DNA of 64,000 nt, from assembly GCA_022711405.1 (NCBI GenBank), contig JAKLFC010000001.1, positions 372,001 through 436,000 on the forward strand. Direction: 5' to 3'. Made by a program: the position numbers and the translations under genes. Each line of letters starts with the position of its first letter. Within the stretch, counting starts at the first letter, position 1. A model generated the notes under the pieces. The model was not told where the DNA came from and did not search any database. It was given only the letters and a program-made list of their open reading frames with translations. This stretch comes from Bacteroidota bacterium (GTDB taxonomy: Bacteria > Bacteroidota > Bacteroidia > Bacteroidales > JAGONC01). Positions 9,099-17,990 of this stretch are shown here, one piece after another.

Positions 9099-9106
9099 TA
9101 CCTTTG
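9099..9106 (+). promoter_or_regulatory. -7 promoter box of xseA
   Basis: TACCTTTG matches TAnnTTTG. Only seven bases separate it from the ATG at 9114, so the transcript should start at or next to the initiation codon (leaderless). Confidence 0.6.
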
Positions 9107-9113
9107 CATCAAT

Positions 9114-10370
9114 ATGGACCGTCAGCCGACACTCTTTGAAGATCGCAGGATCTACTCGCTGTTTGAACTTGCCGGAAATATCAGGGAAGTTCTCAGGGAG
9201 GTTTATCCTGATGTCTATTGGATAAAGGCAGAGATCGCCAAACTGAATTTCTATCCGAAGAGCGGGCATTGTTATGTTGATCTGGTGGATAAGCAGGACA
9301 TGGTAATCCGTGCAGAGATGCGCGCCACTATCTGGGCGTCCAGTTATCCGATGATCAGCTCCAAATTCAGGCAACAGACCAGGGAAAACCTTCGCGATGG
9401 CATGAGCATTCTTTTTCTGGCATCCATCAGCTTTCATGAAGTTTATGGCCTTTCTCTGAATATCGTCGACATAGAACCCTCTTTTACCCTCGGAGAGATG
9501 GCAAGGGAAAAACGGGAAACCATCGAGGCACTGAGAAAAGAAGGGGTCTTTGATCAAAACCGTAAAAGGATCCTGCCGCTGCTTCCGCGCAGGATAGCGG
9601 TCATCTCCGTCGAATCCAGCAAGGGGTATCATGATTTTATCACGACGATCCGGAATAATCCCCATGGTTATGTATTCCATTGCAGCCTTTTCCCTTCAGT
9701 TCTCCAGGGTGAACAGGCGATCACGACCATCATCGGTCAGCTAAGGAATATTGCCAGGGAGTGTGCCCGGTTCGACGTCGTTTCCATCATCCGGGGAGGC
9801 GGAGGTGAAGTGGGCCTGAGCGCCTATGATAATCTGAGGCTTGCACGGGAAGTGGCGGTCTTTCCTCTGCCTGTCATCACCGGGATCGGGCATTCCACCA
9901 ACGAGACCGTCGTTGAGATGGTGGCTCACACCAACCTGATTACCCCGACAGCTGTCGCCAGTTTTCTGATCGAACGGTTCAAAGCCTTTGAAGACAGGAT
10001 CGATTCGCTGAGGGATGTACTGACGGCAGATGCAAGACAGATCATGGAAGATTCGCTGTCCCGCCTTGAAACAGTTTACCACCGTTTCCATTCTGCGACC
10101 CATCGCCTGCTGGAACGGCATCTGGGCGTTCTGATGAACAGCAGTGAAAAAATCGGTATCTTTTCCAGGCATATCATCCAAAAGCAAGGTCATGACCTTG
10201 AAGTATATCAGGAAAAGATCGGATTGCTCGATCCGAAAAATATTCTTGGCAGAGGATACAGCATTACATTGCTGGATAATACACCGATCAGGGATGCTTC
10301 ACTGGTCAGGAAAGGGATGAAGATCAAGACAATCCTTTTTGAAGGAACTCTGGATAGTGTTGTGGATTAA
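9114..10370 (+). CDS. xseA: Exodeoxyribonuclease VII large subunit
   Basis: Catalytic subunit of the single-strand-specific exonuclease that degrades ssDNA from either end in repair. The 418-residue protein has an N-terminal OB-fold domain (YSLFELAGNIREVLREVYPD, then WIKAEIAKLNFYPKSGHCY), the catalytic core with RIAVISVESSKGYHDF, the SIIRGGGG motif near residue 225, GIGHSTNETVVEMVAH near residue 257 and TPTAVASFL. A helical coiled region follows, with the C-terminal GRGYSITL. ATG 9114 is chosen because the promoter box overlaps the upstream in-frame codons. xseB follows after 30 bases. Confidence 0.95.
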   Translation: MDRQPTLFEDRRIYSLFELAGNIREVLREVYPDVYWIKAEIAKLNFYPKSGHCYVDLVDKQDMVIRAEMRATIWASSYPMISSKFRQQTRENLRDGMSILFLASISFHEVYGLSLNIVDIEPSFTLGEMAREKRETIEALRKEGVFDQNRKRILPLLPRRIAVISVESSKGYHDFITTIRNNPHGYVFHCSLFPSVLQGEQAITTIIGQLRNIARECARFDVVSIIRGGGGEVGLSAYDNLRLAREVAVFPLPVITGIGHSTNETVVEMVAHTNLITPTAVASFLIERFKAFEDRIDSLRDVLTADARQIMEDSLSRLETVYHRFHSATHRLLERHLGVLMNSSEKIGIFSRHIIQKQGHDLEVYQEKIGLLDPKNILGRGYSITLLDNTPIRDASLVRKGMKIKTILFEGTLDSVVD

Positions 10371-10400
10371 TCTGTTACCGCATATAAAGTAAACTTTAAA

Positions 10401-10595
10401 ATGAAGAACTATAATACGGCTTTGAAGGAACTGGAGAAGATCGTGGAGGATCTGGAAAGGGGAGAGGTATCGGTAGATGTTCTTGTCAGTAAGGTCAGAA
10501 GAGCCTCCGAACTTATCAGGCAATGCAAAGGCATCCTGAGGGATACCAGCGAAGAAATAGAAAAGGTCATTGGCGGGATGGATAAAGAGGAATGA
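10401..10595 (+). CDS. xseB: Exodeoxyribonuclease VII small subunit
   Basis: Small helical subunit that binds the XseA C-terminal region in several copies. The 64-residue protein shows the XseB pattern: YNTALKELEKIVEDLERGEV, then a second helix with the conserved ELIRQCKGIL segment. Its position 30 bases after xseA supports the call. The next gene begins 25 bases downstream and may be co-transcribed. Confidence 0.93.
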   Translation: MKNYNTALKELEKIVEDLERGEVSVDVLVSKVRRASELIRQCKGILRDTSEEIEKVIGGMDKEE

Positions 10596-10620
10596 GCCTT
10601 TTCGCTCTGATTCGGAAAAG

Positions 10621-11619
10621 ATGAAAAAAAGAAAATTCTGTATGTACTGTGGCCGGGAGATCACTCAAAAACCGGAGAACGATATCATAAGGGATTATTG
10701 TATTCAGTGCGATCAGTTCTTTTATGATAATCCGCTTCCCGTCGTTGCCGCCATTGTCGTCGTAAAACGCCAGATCCTGCTGGTGAAACGGAAGATCGAA
10801 CCTCAGAAAGGCAAATGGTGCCTTCCTTCTGGCTATGCAGAATCCGGAGAGAGCATCGAAGCGGCTGCCCTGCGCGAGTTGCACGAAGAAACCGGTGTCA
10901 TCGGAAAGGTCATCGGTTTTGTGGACATTGATTCAGGATTCAGCTCACATTCCGGTGACCTGCTTTTTGTCACGTTTGAAGCCGAATGGATGAGCGGAAC
11001 GATGAGACCCGGCGACGATGCAGAGAAGGTCAGGTTATGGGATATCGAGAGGATGCCGCCTCTGGCCTTTGACTCACACAACCGTGCCGTCAGCGTTTAC
11101 TGCAGGAGCAAAAAAGAATACTGGGACATGATCGATTCCTTCCATCTCTCGGTCGGAGAATCCAGGTCCGGCAGGAACGGGGGAAATTTTCTTTCCGATA
11201 AACTGGTCAGAAGCGTTGAAATCAATGCTGAGGTCATTGCCAAACGATGGTTGGAAGAAGTCCGTTCCAATCCCACCACACCGACGTATGCCCTGGTAGA
11301 ACCAACGACCAGCTATCAACGCAGTCTGTTGATCCTCAGGCATTTCAGTCAGTGGCTGAGCGGGACCTATTCGGATGTGCTGGAACGGGAATTTTACAGG
11401 GGATTAGGATCTTCAAGGAAAGAAGAGGGATATTCCCTGAGCGAAATGCTCACCGCACTGAGCCTTCTAAGGAAAACCATCTGGGATTTTGCGCTGGAGC
11501 AACATGTACTCACTTCCACGATCGACATTTATATGAGCCAGGAACTGGAACGCAGAATGATCCTGTTCTTCGACCGGGCTGCCTATTACATGGCAAGGGG
11601 ATTTGAAGATAAAAACTGA
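10621..11619 (+). CDS. NUDIX hydrolase with zinc ribbon and C-terminal RsbRD-like helical domain
   Basis: Protein of 332 residues in three parts. Residues 7-30 form a zinc ribbon (Cys7, Cys10, Cys27, Cys30). Residues 38-165 form a NUDIX fold with a complete NUDIX box at 71-93 (GX5EX7REXXEEXG), so it should cleave a nucleoside-diphosphate-linked substrate; ribbon plus NUDIX resembles NudC-like or ADP-ribose-type members. Residues 190-332 (KRWLEEVRSNP and following helices with WLSG and YYMARGF) look like the helical sensor domain found at the N-terminus of RsbRD-type regulators. That last match is by pattern only. ATG 10621 avoids overlap with xseB. The substrate is unknown. Confidence 0.8.
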   Translation: MKKRKFCMYCGREITQKPENDIIRDYCIQCDQFFYDNPLPVVAAIVVVKRQILLVKRKIEPQKGKWCLPSGYAESGESIEAAALRELHEETGVIGKVIGFVDIDSGFSSHSGDLLFVTFEAEWMSGTMRPGDDAEKVRLWDIERMPPLAFDSHNRAVSVYCRSKKEYWDMIDSFHLSVGESRSGRNGGNFLSDKLVRSVEINAEVIAKRWLEEVRSNPTTPTYALVEPTTSYQRSLLILRHFSQWLSGTYSDVLEREFYRGLGSSRKEEGYSLSEMLTALSLLRKTIWDFALEQHVLTSTIDIYMSQELERRMILFFDRAAYYMARGFEDKN

Positions 11620-11622
11620 CGC

Positions 11623-12417
11623 TCAGCTGTATTTCTTTTTCCGGAAGAACTGTACGAGCACAGCCAATGCAATCAGTACAATCCCGGCAGTGGCTGCGTA
11701 AACCGTCAGGCGTTCCTGCCCTCCAGGTGCCGCTGACCGTTTGATGACGATGCCTGTCAGAGCCCAGAGAATGGCCATGGCAAAGGCAAAATCCTTCCTG
11801 GTAAATAATACGGTTATGGTCAGCGCTGTGAGAAATGCCAGTACCATAACCACCCAGAAGACCTCACTGAAACCCCACCTGCCCCAGCCCAGCGAAACAA
11901 GGAATGCCGTGGCGTTTGCTACCGTGGCGACACTGATCCATCCCAGGTATAGGCTGAAGGGAAGAAAAATAAATACCTTTTCGTTACAATTGGCACAACA
12001 GCCACCAATATCCAGCCTGCGATAAATGACGATCAGGGTGCACAACAGCATCAGCATGATGATAAGGGATAGCCATATTACCTGGTAATGCCAGGCAAAG
12101 ATCCAGGAAACGTTGAGAATGCACGAAACAACGAACCACCATCCGATCCTCACAATGGAGAGCCCGGTGGCAATTTCCTGGCTTAGCAGCGAATATAACT
12201 GGTAAATCAGCAAAACCGCCAGCAATAAATAAATGACTCCCCAGATGGAAAACGTGATACCAGCCGGTACAAAAAGATTCGGCAGGGCATCTGCCAGTTC
12301 ACCGGTGGTCTTATGGTTGAGAGGAAGTGCGTTGGCCAGCCCGTTAACCACCAGCATGGCCAGATAACCGATAATATTGCTGAAAACGTAGAGGCGTTTT
12401 TTACGTTGTGTGGACAC
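11623..12417 (-). CDS. TspO/tryptophan-rich sensory-like membrane protein
   Basis: Predicted inner-membrane protein of 264 residues from a GTG at 12417. It has about eight hydrophobic helices, with landmarks VNGLANALPLN near the start, FVPAGITFSIWGVIYLLLA, CILNVSWIFAWHYQ and LYLGWISVATVANATAFLVSLGW; the SIWGVIY and W-rich helices recall TspO/MBR relatives. The basic RKKR just after the GTG would set topology. A longer frame opens at 12753, but its first part runs antisense through the next gene. The GTG is preceded by a TATCTTTA sequence resembling a -7 box. Function is unknown; tetrapyrrole or stress roles would be guesses. Confidence 0.65.
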   Translation of the reverse strand: MSTQRKKRLYVFSNIIGYLAMLVVNGLANALPLNHKTTGELADALPNLFVPAGITFSIWGVIYLLLAVLLIYQLYSLLSQEIATGLSIVRIGWWFVVSCILNVSWIFAWHYQVIWLSLIIMLMLLCTLIVIYRRLDIGGCCANCNEKVFIFLPFSLYLGWISVATVANATAFLVSLGWGRWGFSEVFWVVMVLAFLTALTITVLFTRKDFAFAMAILWALTGIVIKRSAAPGGQERLTVYAATAGIVLIALAVLVQFFRKKKYS

Positions 12418-12640
12418 AGGCAAGATATTTCGCTGGTAAAGATAGGGATTAATTTCAATTTTCAAAAACTTATCGTATATCTGAAATGGCCTGATCCCTT
12501 CATCGTTGACAAACCTTTCGTTTTTGTCATCAGGGAACGCACCACGAACACAATTCTTTTCATTGGTAAAGTAATCGAACCCCAGTACTAAGGAATCCAG
12601 GATTTTTATATCTTCACAGGCGATAATATCGTCTGTATCC

Positions 12641-14293
12641 ATGTACACTATTCCTCGAACCCGGATCGTCTGGATATCAGTTGTATTCCTGGGTTCATTG
12701 CTTTTTCTTCCTTTTCTGGGCTCCGTGTCGCTTTTCGACTGGGATGAGATCAATTTCGCAGAAGCCGCCCGTGAAATGATGGTGACAGGTGATTACCTGA
12801 ATGTCCGGATTAATTATATGCCTTTCTGGGAAAAGCCCCCGCTTTTTTTCTGGTTTCAGGTACTTTCAATGAAAGCATTCGGCATCAATGAATTCGGTGC
12901 CCGTTTCCCGAATGCGGTGTGCGGAATCTTCACCCTCATAGTGCTCTACCATATCGGAAAAAAGTTATTTGATCACCGGATGGGTGTCATCTGGATGATC
13001 GTATATACCGGTTCCATCCTTCCTTTCTTTTATTTCAAATCTGGGATCATTGATCCCTGGTACAACCTGTTCATTGTGCTGGGAATCTATTTCGGAGCAT
13101 CGTACCTTCTGCTGGATGAACGCCGCGCATTGAACGCCCTGCTGTCAGGATCGTTCATAGGCCTTGCCGTTCTGACAAAAGGGCCGGTCGCTTTGTTGCT
13201 TTTCGGGCTGACCGGCCTGGTGTACCTGATCCTCACCAGGTTCCGGATGCGGATGCATCTCATGCATATTCTGCTGTTTCTCGGAGGGCTGATCCTTACC
13301 GGTGGTTCGTGGTTCCTTGTACAGTATATGATGGGAAACGGTGATGTGGTGGCTGATTTCATCGTTTATCAGATCCGGCTGTTTCGCACACAGGATGCCG
13401 GGCATGGGGGATTTCCGTTTTATCATGTGCTGATCCTTTTATTTGGGGTATTCCCTGCATCTGCGTTTGCATTCAGCGGATTTAAAGGGATAAACAGCGA
13501 ACATCCATTCCAGAAAGCATGGAGTCAGGTATGCCTTATACTGCTGGCAGTGGTGCTGGTTGTTTTTTCCATCGTCAGGACAAAGATCATCCACTATTCC
13601 TCGCTTGCATATTTTCCGCTGACCTGGCTGGCTGCACACTATATTTACCAGGTTATAAGCCAGAAAGGTGTCTTCAGCAAATTTACCAGGGTGTCGGCTG
13701 CCATTGCCGGAACGGCCTGGCTACTGGCTGTGCTGTTCATTGTAGTACTGTTTCTGAATAAAGATGCGATCTTATCTTCGGGATGGATCAGGGATGCATT
13801 TACAACAGCCAACCTGCAGGCAGAGGTTTCCTGGAGCGGTTGGGAAGTTCTGGTTGTTCTGCCACTCCTTGCCGGACTGATCACGTTTTATGTTACCAAG
13901 GATCCATTGCGTCGTGTGACTGTGATCTTCATCGGTACACTGGTTTTTTCGTTTGTCACAATGGGGTTCATCCTGCCAAAAGCGGAAGGTTATACGCAGC
14001 GGGCAGCCATCGAATTTTATAGGGAGAAAAGCCGGGAAAATTGCTACATCCATACACTGGGATTTAAAAGTTACGCTCATTTGTTTTATGGGAGCAAGAT
14101 GCCTCCCGTCAATCCGATGTCGTATGACCAGGAATGGCTCCTGAGGGGACAGGTCGACAAGCCGGTTTACGTGGTGTATAAAATAACACGTAAAAACAGG
14201 TACCAGGAGGAATATCCACAGCTGAAGATCCTGTACGAAAAGAACGGATTTGTTTTTAACAGGAGAGAAATACCCGGGGAATTTGCCAAATAA
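12641..14293 (+). CDS. ArnT-like (GT83/PMT-family) lipid-linked sugar glycosyltransferase, copy 1
   Basis: Polytopic inner-membrane glycosyltransferase of 550 residues. Members take a sugar from a polyprenyl-phosphate carrier and place it on lipid A, LPS or protein on the periplasmic side. The first periplasmic loop has the acidic [14 protein letters not shown] motif, followed by [11 protein letters not shown], as in ArnT. About 11-12 hydrophobic helices follow, then a soluble C-terminal part. Two similar genes lie elsewhere in the window (29532 and 59148). The YjbQ gene follows closely. Acceptor and sugar are unknown. Confidence 0.85.
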   Translation: MYTIPRTRIVWISVVFLGSLLFLPFLGSVSLFDWDEINFAEAAREMMVTGDYLNVRINYMPFWEKPPLFFWFQVLSMKAFGINEFGARFPNAVCGIFTLIVLYHIGKKLFDHRMGVIWMIVYTGSILPFFYFKSGIIDPWYNLFIVLGIYFGASYLLLDERRALNALLSGSFIGLAVLTKGPVALLLFGLTGLVYLILTRFRMRMHLMHILLFLGGLILTGGSWFLVQYMMGNGDVVADFIVYQIRLFRTQDAGHGGFPFYHVLILLFGVFPASAFAFSGFKGINSEHPFQKAWSQVCLILLAVVLVVFSIVRTKIIHYSSLAYFPLTWLAAHYIYQVISQKGVFSKFTRVSAAIAGTAWLLAVLFIVVLFLNKDAILSSGWIRDAFTTANLQAEVSWSGWEVLVVLPLLAGLITFYVTKDPLRRVTVIFIGTLVFSFVTMGFILPKAEGYTQRAAIEFYREKSRENCYIHTLGFKSYAHLFYGSKMPPVNPMSYDQEWLLRGQVDKPVYVVYKITRKNRYQEEYPQLKILYEKNGFVFNRREIPGEFAK

Positions 14294-14312
14294 TTACGTA
14301 AAAATTAAGTCC

Positions 14313-14729
14313 ATGAAATCCTATCGCAAAGAATTATGGTTCCAGACCCCCACACGACGCCAGCTCATCAACATTACCCCAAAAGTAGTGGAGTGTGTGC
14401 ATGAAAGCGGTATCAGGGAGGGTTTGTGTCTCATCAATGCCATGCACATTACCTCCAGCGTATTCATTAATGATGATGAAAGCGGCCTCCATCATGATTT
14501 TGAGATGTGGCTGGAAAAACTTGCCCCGGAGAAGCCGTATTCTCAGTACCGGCACAACGGGTATGAGGACAATGCCGATGCTCACCTGAAACGTACGGTC
14601 ATGGGACGGGAAACCGTTGTTGCAATAACGGAGGGTGAGCTGGACTTTGGGCCCTGGGAGCAGATCTTCTACGGCGAATTCGACGGTAAACGCAGAAAAC
14701 GTGTCCTGATCAAGATTATCGGTGACTAG
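14313..14729 (+). CDS. YjbQ/UPF0047 family protein
   Basis: Small soluble protein of 138 residues of the YjbQ family, some members of which show weak thiamine-phosphate synthase activity; the true role is unsettled. Landmarks are [12 protein letters not shown], the [10 protein letters not shown] segment, [11 protein letters not shown], the [14 protein letters not shown] segment and a final [13 protein letters not shown]. The conserved histidines expected for metal or phosphate binding are present. ATG 14313 gives the family's usual N-terminus and lies 19 bases after the glycosyltransferase stop. Confidence 0.9.
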   Translation: MKSYRKELWFQTPTRRQLINITPKVVECVHESGIREGLCLINAMHITSSVFINDDESGLHHDFEMWLEKLAPEKPYSQYRHNGYEDNADAHLKRTVMGRETVVAITEGELDFGPWEQIFYGEFDGKRRKRVLIKIIGD

Positions 14730-14756
14730 GTGTACGCCCTTAAAAGGATCAATATT

Positions 14757-17225
14757 ATGCCAAATATGAGAAATATTCTGTTCGTTTCATTCATCATTTT
14801 AACTCTGACCAACACCATGGGACAGCAATTTCCGGATAACAGCCTTGGTAAAATGATCCATTACCTGGAAGGTGAGCAATCGTTACTTATCCAGACTGAC
14901 AATGGATCTGTACTGATACAGGTCTATGCTCCCGACATTTTTCGGATCCGCGTTTCCAGGATGATCTTTACGGATGATTTCTCATATTCGGTTGTCGGAA
15001 GAAGGTACCCGTGCAATGTGGTCCTTCAGGAACTGGATGAGAGATTATCCATCCGTACAGATTCCCTTTTGCTGGAAATCAGCACGAATCCTGTACGGTT
15101 CACCTTCAGAACCCCTGAGGGTCAGGTTATTAATCAGGATGATCCGGCACTGGGTACAACATGGGTGGGAGAGGAAGTAACTACCTATAAAATTCTTCAG
15201 GATGGTGAACATTTCCTTGGTCTCGGTGAAAAGACCGGTAACCTTGACCGCAGGGGGGAATTTCATACCAACTGGAACACCGACAACTTCTCATACCGAA
15301 CCACCGACGACGAGATCTACTCGTCGTTTCCCTTTTACATTGGGGTGCATCACGGACTTTGCTACGGGATATATCTGGATAATACCTACAGAAGCTATTT
15401 CAATTTTGGGGCTTCCAATGACCGCTTTTCTTCCTTTGGAGCGGATGCCGGGGAAATGGATTACTATTTCATCGCAGGCCATGATATTCCTGATGTGATC
15501 ATGGAATATACATGGCTGACAGGCCGCATGCCTATGCCGCCTCTCTGGGCACTTGGATTTCAGCAATGCAGGTGGAGCTATTTCCCGGATAAGGAGGTGC
15601 TGAATACCGCACGGACCTTCCGGGAAAAAAAGATCCCCCTGGATGTCATTTACCTTGACATCCATTATATGGATGCATATAAAGTGTTCACATGGCATCC
15701 AACACGGTTCCCGCATCCGGAAAATCTGGTCGGCGAGCTGAAGAACATGGGCGTCCAGACCACAGTCATCATCGATCCCGGAGTAAAGGTTGAAAAAGGG
15801 TATCATGCGTATGAGGACGGAATTGCCCGCGACATGTTCATCAACTATCCGGATGGAAAAGAATATACGGCCCAGGTGTGGCCGGGATGGTGCCACTTTA
15901 CGGATTATACGAAAGCCAGTGCCCGGGAATGGTGGGGCCAACAGTTTGCTGATCTTGTCGGCCAGGGTGTTACCGGTTTTTGGAACGACATGAACGAGAT
16001 TGCGTCCTGGGGTGAGGGAGCCACCCCCTCGGTCGTCAGGTTTGATTGGGAGGGTAGGGGCGCAAGCTACCGGCAGGCCAAGAACGTCTATGGGATGCTG
16101 ATGGCCAGGAGTACCTACGAGGGGGTCAGATCCCTGATGAATGGCCAGCGTCCGCTGGTTCTTACCCGGGCTGCCTTTTCAGGTGCCCAGCGTTATACAG
16201 CCATATGGACCGGGGATAATTTTGCCAGCGAAGAGCATATGATGCTGGGATGCCTCCTTGTCAATTCACTGGGGATCAGTGGTATGCCATTTTCCGGCAC
16301 CGACATTGGCGGATTTGCGGGTGAAGCCTCAGCCAGCCTGTTCGCCCGCTGGCTGACCATCGGAACGTTTACCCCGTTTTTCAGGGTACATAAGGCCTAT
16401 AACCAGAATGCCTCTGAGCCATGGACCTACGGAGAGGAGGTGGAGAGCATTGCAAGGAATTATATCTCCCTGCGTTACAGGCTCTTACCTTACCTGTATT
16501 CGGCTTTTTATACCTCACATTCATCCGGTTTGCCTGTCAACCGTGCCCTGGTCCTGGAGTATAGTGGCGATGATCAATGCTGGGACCCCGAATTTCAACA
16601 CCAGTATCTGTTCGGACCCGGTATCCTGGTTGCACCGGTAGAGAGCCAGCAACGCTTTGCCAGGGTTTATCTGCCTGAAGGTCAATGGTATGATTTTTTT
16701 ACTGGAGAAAAATATGACGGTGAGCAAAGGCTTCTTACTGATGCACCCCTTGATAAGCTGCCCGTTTTTGCCAGGGGAGGCGGATTCATTCCCATGCAAT
16801 CGGTTATCCAGAGCACTTCCCAGTTGCCTTCCGATACACTTTATCTGCACGTATATTATGGCAATGCCCCATCTTTTTTCACCTACTATGAGGATGACGG
16901 CATTAGCATGGATTATGACAAGAGTACCTTTATTACCTGTGAATTTCTTTTTGATCCGGACAGCCGACAGATCGTTATCGGAGAAATGTCTGGGACTTAT
17001 ACCAGCAAGTACAGGCACATTGTATTGGTACTACATGGCTTCGACATGACTCAGACTGGCTGGAAGGTTGATGGCAGGCCGGTCATGACGGAACAGACCA
17101 AAATTGATCTTTATTCAGCCCTGACCGAAAATGATCCGTTGTTTCTAGGCGGCAGGAAATTCGAACAGAATGTACAGATCCTGCAGATTGCCGGATTTGG
17201 TGAAAAACAGGTAATTGCCTGGTAA
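14757..17225 (+). CDS. Glycoside hydrolase family 31 (alpha-glucosidase-like), exported
   Basis: Secreted alpha-glycosidase of 822 residues. A signal peptide (MRNILFVSFIILTLTNTMGQ) precedes a GH31 N-terminal beta-sandwich, the (beta/alpha)8 barrel and distal beta domains. The catalytic nucleophile is Asp411 in FWNDMNE, and the acid/base is Asp487 in WTGDNFAS. DVIYLDIHYMDAYKVF and FSGTDIGGFAGE are family landmarks. The likely substrate is an alpha-1,4 or alpha-1,6 glucoside, but GH31 also includes xylosidases and transglycosylases. The ATG at 14757 (or 14766) gives the cleanest signal peptide. No T9SS tail is present, so a periplasmic location is likely. Confidence 0.92.
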   Translation: MPNMRNILFVSFIILTLTNTMGQQFPDNSLGKMIHYLEGEQSLLIQTDNGSVLIQVYAPDIFRIRVSRMIFTDDFSYSVVGRRYPCNVVLQELDERLSIRTDSLLLEISTNPVRFTFRTPEGQVINQDDPALGTTWVGEEVTTYKILQDGEHFLGLGEKTGNLDRRGEFHTNWNTDNFSYRTTDDEIYSSFPFYIGVHHGLCYGIYLDNTYRSYFNFGASNDRFSSFGADAGEMDYYFIAGHDIPDVIMEYTWLTGRMPMPPLWALGFQQCRWSYFPDKEVLNTARTFREKKIPLDVIYLDIHYMDAYKVFTWHPTRFPHPENLVGELKNMGVQTTVIIDPGVKVEKGYHAYEDGIARDMFINYPDGKEYTAQVWPGWCHFTDYTKASAREWWGQQFADLVGQGVTGFWNDMNEIASWGEGATPSVVRFDWEGRGASYRQAKNVYGMLMARSTYEGVRSLMNGQRPLVLTRAAFSGAQRYTAIWTGDNFASEEHMMLGCLLVNSLGISGMPFSGTDIGGFAGEASASLFARWLTIGTFTPFFRVHKAYNQNASEPWTYGEEVESIARNYISLRYRLLPYLYSAFYTSHSSGLPVNRALVLEYSGDDQCWDPEFQHQYLFGPGILVAPVESQQRFARVYLPEGQWYDFFTGEKYDGEQRLLTDAPLDKLPVFARGGGFIPMQSVIQSTSQLPSDTLYLHVYYGNAPSFFTYYEDDGISMDYDKSTFITCEFLFDPDSRQIVIGEMSGTYTSKYRHIVLVLHGFDMTQTGWKVDGRPVMTEQTKIDLYSALTENDPLFLGGRKFEQNVQILQIAGFGEKQVIAW

Positions 17226-17253
17226 ATAAGAATGTAGAGCCCTTATCCATTCG

Positions 17254-17316
17254 TGTTTTTGGCATTTGTTTTTTGTGATTTGTTTGGAATTTGGGATTTG
17301 CATGATTGGGATTTAT
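17254..17316. repeat. TTTGGAATTTGG-family intergenic repeat, locus 1
   Basis: T- and G-rich low-complexity stretch made of variants of TTTGG, ATTTG and GATTTG, with the core TGTTTGGAATTTGGGATTTG. It lies between the GH31 gene and the first sigma factor. Closely similar stretches occur at 29362-29421 (inverted) and 40391-40446. Confidence 0.65.
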
Positions 17317-17396
17317 GACCAGACCCTGCTAACAAATTGTTAATAACTTTCCCCTCTTAACAGGGTCACATTTTGGCGCTTTCCGGATTAACAGGT

Positions 17397-17990
17397 ATGG
17401 CAGAGAACTTTTCGGAAGAAAAAATCGTTTACGGTTTTCAGAGCGCAGAAAATGAAGTGCTCAGGTTTGTCTACCGGGAATATTTTCCCTCAGTTGTCCA
17501 TATGGTCAAATCCAACAATGGAGCTGTCATTGACGCAGAGGACCTGTTCCAGGACGCCCTGGTTGTGATCTTTGAAAAAATCCGGTCTCCCGGCTTTGCC
17601 CTTACCTGCACGTTCAAAACCTATCTCTATTCTATCTGCAGGAATCTGTGGATGCATCGCCTGGAAAAAATGAACAGGGAATTCATCTCCTACGAGTTGA
17701 TGGAAGATAATCTCCCGGCTTACCACGACACGGAAAAGATCTTTCTGGAAGCGGAAAAGGACAAGCTCTTTCATCACCATTTTTTAAGGCTTGGAGAAAA
17801 TTGCCAGAAGATCCTGACACTTGTCTTCAAGCGGTTTACTACCAGCGAAATTGCGCAAAAGCTCGGGCTGAAGAGCGAGCTTTATGTCAGGAAACGTAAA
17901 TCTCAGTGCAGGAAAACACTCATCCGAAATATAACAAATGACCCCTTGTATATACAAATAAAGAACCAACGACATGAAGAGCGACCTTGA
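17397..17990 (+). CDS. ECF-type RNA polymerase sigma factor, first pair
   Basis: Sigma-70 family factor of 197 residues with region 2 (YREYFPSVVHMV, then DAEDLFQDALVVIFEKI, and FKTYLYSICRNLWMHRL) and a region-4 helix-turn-helix near residues 130-180 (CQKILTLVFKRFTTSEIAQKLGLKS, ending in RKRKSQCRKTL). The ATG at 17397 is preferred over a TTG eight codons earlier. Its end overlaps the next gene by 17 bases, the usual arrangement with a cognate anti-sigma factor. The signal and regulon are unknown. Confidence 0.88.
   Translation: MAENFSEEKIVYGFQSAENEVLRFVYREYFPSVVHMVKSNNGAVIDAEDLFQDALVVIFEKIRSPGFALTCTFKTYLYSICRNLWMHRLEKMNREFISYELMEDNLPAYHDTEKIFLEAEKDKLFHHHFLRLGENCQKILTLVFKRFTTSEIAQKLGLKSELYVRKRKSQCRKTLIRNITNDPLYIQIKNQRHEERP

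Noticed and set aside
12313..12591. Plus-strand frame of 92 residues overlapping the start of the TspO-like gene
   Set aside because: It runs antisense into the TspO-like gene and has no recognisable start signal or family pattern.
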